Shown here piece after piece: positions 62,687-64,000 of a stretch of DNA of 64,000 nucleotides; the stretch's first letter is position 1, and each line of letters starts with the position of its first letter. The DNA comes from Porphyromonas asaccharolytica DSM 20707 (lineage in GTDB: Bacteria; Bacteroidota; Bacteroidia; Bacteroidales; Porphyromonadaceae): the NCBI RefSeq assembly GCF_000212375.1, contig NC_015501.1, forward strand, positions 1,612,001-1,676,000. The letters run 5' to 3'. A program made the position numbers and the translations under genes. The notes beneath the pieces were generated by a model. The model was not told where the DNA came from. It worked only from the letters and a program-made list of their open reading frames with translations, and did not search any database.

Positions 62687-63799
62687 CTACCACAGCAGCT
62701 CCATCTGATCCACAATGCGCTCCACCGCTTGCGGTGTAGCGAGATCACGGAGCGCAGCCTTCATCTCATCCCTTCGCGTCTCGTCTTTGAGTAGCTCGGT
62801 GATGGTGAGCCCCATCTGACCTACCGCTTCGCTGTCGGGGAGAAGGATCGCAGCACCACGAGTAGAGAGTGCACGAGCGTTTTTCGTCTGATGATCCTCA
62901 GCCACATTGGGCGAGGGGATCAGTATAGCAGGAAGCTCCGAGAGACAAAGCTCCGAGACACTCAGCGCGCCCGCACGAGACACAGCCACATCGGCGAGGC
63001 TGTAAGCTAGATCCATACGCTCTACGTAGGCAGATACATAAGCTCGCTTGCTAATATCATACTCCTTGATCAGCTCCTGTGCTTCATGCTCATAGCTCCG
63101 TCCCGTCTGCCAGATCAACTGATAGCCCAGCTTGCTCCACTCAGGTAGCGCAGCCACGACCGACTCATTGATCGTCCTAGCCCCGAGACTACCGCCCATG
63201 ACTAGGATCGTACGCGAGAGTGAAGAGGGGAGTGCAAAGTACGCACAAGCCTCCTCACGAGTCGTATGGTTATACTCGATAGCGTGACGTACCGGATTGC
63301 CCGTTAAGATGATCCGATCACTCGGGAAGAAGCGCTCCATACCTGGGTAAGCGACGCAGATACACTTCGCCTCACGAGCTAGGAGCTTATTGGTCACACC
63401 GGCATAGCTGTTTTGCTCTTGTAGGAGGGTAGGGATGCCGCTACGCTGTGCCTCCTTGAGCGTAGGGGCACTCGCATAGCCTCCCACACCGACCGCTAGA
63501 TCGGGGTGAAACTCTGTCAAAGTCTTGCGAACCATCAGGCGGCTCTTGATGAGAGAGCGCAGCACCTTAAAGTTGCGCCAGAGACGCTTACGATCCATCC
63601 CCATGACAGGCAGCCCCATGATCTCATAACCAGCAGCGGGGACACGCTCCATCTCCATGCGTCCCAAGGCTCCCACGAAGAGTATCTGACTCTCGGGATA
63701 GCGTCGACGCACCTCGTCGGCAATAGCTAGGGCGGGGTTGATGTGTCCACCCGTACCGCCTCCACTGATGATCACTCTAGGTTTGTTTGGCTCTTGCAT
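62687..63799 (-). CDS. murG: UDP-GlcNAc transferase MurG
   Basis: A 370-residue glycosyltransferase with GGGTGGHINPALAIAD (residues 13-28), GVGGYASAPTL, ILVMGGSLGARTINES and SRAGALSVSEL. It makes lipid II from lipid I at the inner membrane. ATG 63799 is used; an open frame continues upstream to 63913 but runs through the promoter. First visible gene of the division cluster; ftsW would be expected upstream, beyond the window. Confidence 0.96.
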   Translation of the reverse strand: MQEPNKPRVIISGGGTGGHINPALAIADEVRRRYPESQILFVGALGRMEMERVPAAGYEIMGLPVMGMDRKRLWRNFKVLRSLIKSRLMVRKTLTEFHPDLAVGVGGYASAPTLKEAQRSGIPTLLQEQNSYAGVTNKLLAREAKCICVAYPGMERFFPSDRIILTGNPVRHAIEYNHTTREEACAYFALPSSLSRTILVMGGSLGARTINESVVAALPEWSKLGYQLIWQTGRSYEHEAQELIKEYDISKRAYVSAYVERMDLAYSLADVAVSRAGALSVSELCLSELPAILIPSPNVAEDHQTKNARALSTRGAAILLPDSEAVGQMGLTITELLKDETRRDEMKAALRDLATPQAVERIVDQMELLW

Positions 63800-63892
63800 A
63801 GCACGATGAGATCGATAAAAGTCTACTGAAATAAAAATGGTCTGTCGCAGTCGGCTCCACATAGCCCGACCGCAATCGCTTACAAATGTACG

Positions 63893-63900
63893 AAAAAGCA
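63893..63900 (-). promoter_or_regulatory. -7 box of the murG promoter
   Basis: On the minus strand TACATTTG fits TAnnTTTG, 93 bp before the murG ATG. A promoter here suggests that murG to mtnN can be transcribed apart from genes further upstream. Confidence 0.5.
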
Positions 63901-63923
63901 CACAACTGCCCACTTTCGTTAGC

Positions 63924-63967
63924 TATTGGCGATTGGTCACTGGCTGGCTAACGGCTAATCGCCAATA
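63924..63967. repeat. 11-bp inverted repeat beside an array copy
   Basis: TATTGGCGATT (63924-63934) and AATCGCCAATA (63957-63967) are exact complements with 22 bp between them. The enclosed sequence read on the minus strand contains TTAGCCG and TTAGCCA, a possible relic of the heptamer runs. Confidence 0.55.
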
Positions 63968-63968
63968 T

Positions 63969-64000
63969 CCACGTGGAAAATTTCAATTCTGTCCTCTCCT
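63969..64000 (+). repeat. Start of a CCACGTGG array (copy G, cut by the window end)
   Basis: ATCCACGTGGAAAAT at 63967-63981 matches the first box of copies B and C with its flanks. The next expected position (63991) reads GTCCTCTC, so the copy is either decayed or of a different layout; the rest lies outside the window. Confidence 0.5.

Noticed and set aside
63800-63913. N-terminal extension of MurG
   Set aside because: The extension crosses the TACATTTG promoter box and has no MurG similarity; the family begins a few residues before GGGTGGH.

Overview
This window comes from a Gram-negative member of the Bacteroidota, most likely Porphyromonas or a close relative. The evidence is the Bacteroidota promoter signature TAnnTTTG upstream of many genes, the lipoproteins and large outer-membrane barrels, the TamL/TamB, BtuG/BtuB and DUF4837-type proteins, the long Bacteroidota form of SecA, and dispersed repeats that resemble the tandem-repeat MITEs described in P. 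gingivalis. The genus is an inference from gene content and repeats. Nearly all of the sequence is ordinary, well-packed chromosome.

Layout. 1-3000 (minus): the start of a metallophosphatase/5'-nucleotidase-like lipoprotein, xseA and ruvB. 3187-10424 (minus): a complete phosphate cluster, pstS-pstC-pstA-pstB-phoU-response regulator-histidine kinase. 10882-12087 (plus): ribosomal operon rpsF-rpsR-rplI with a strong terminator. 12409-18914 (minus): an AddA/RecB-like helicase-nuclease, a membrane protein of unknown function, pdxA and a DUF4837-like lipoprotein. 18941-19855: a protein that looks like an Sm-like barrel joined to a cold-shock-like domain. 20214-25810 (minus): two outer-membrane barrel receptors and a TetR regulator. 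26774-27547: a LuxR-type regulator. 27836-35823 (plus): grpE, dnaJ, a DUF4105/Lnb-like protein, an alkaline-phosphatase-fold protein that has lost its catalytic residues, and secA. 35955-37435: yicC and gmk. 37478-44736 (minus): tamL and tamB. 45223-47323: a complete IS1634-like insertion sequence. 47665-49534: a beta-helix lipoprotein and a CAT-anticodon tRNA. 49785-53142 (plus): a C69 dipeptidase, a LysE-type exporter and a YeiH-type transporter. 53359-56671 (minus): btuB/btuG-like cobalamin uptake genes. 56751-63799 (minus): the division and cell-wall cluster murG-murC-ftsQ-ftsA-ftsZ followed by an MTA/SAH nucleosidase.

The most striking non-coding signal is a dispersed element built on palindromic CCACGTGG boxes. 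Three full copies (10604-10763 inverted, 26362-26521, and 45150-47414 split by the IS) have the same layout: six CCACGTGG-type boxes and two CTCCGAAG boxes spaced 22-22-22-21-21-22-22 bp. Two copies lie inside a 246-bp unit with short inverted ends (ACATATC...GATATGT). The IS sits in one copy with a 4-bp CGAA target duplication; removing it restores exactly 246 bp. Decayed or partial copies lie at 26107-26221, 53259-53310 and 63969-64000. The arrays are accompanied by heptanucleotide TTAGNNN repeats; the longest (15 units, 44849-44953) starts in the spacer of the probable tamB promoter and covers its -33 position. A separate 175-bp MITE with a 5-bp target duplication has landed against the stop codon of the AddA-like gene.

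Regulation can be read in places: a TTG-19bp-TACCTTTG promoter before rpsF, a TTTG-19bp-TAATATTG promoter before the tetR gene, intrinsic terminators after several operons, a terminator hairpin between btuG and btuB, and structured leader and spacer RNA around pstS.
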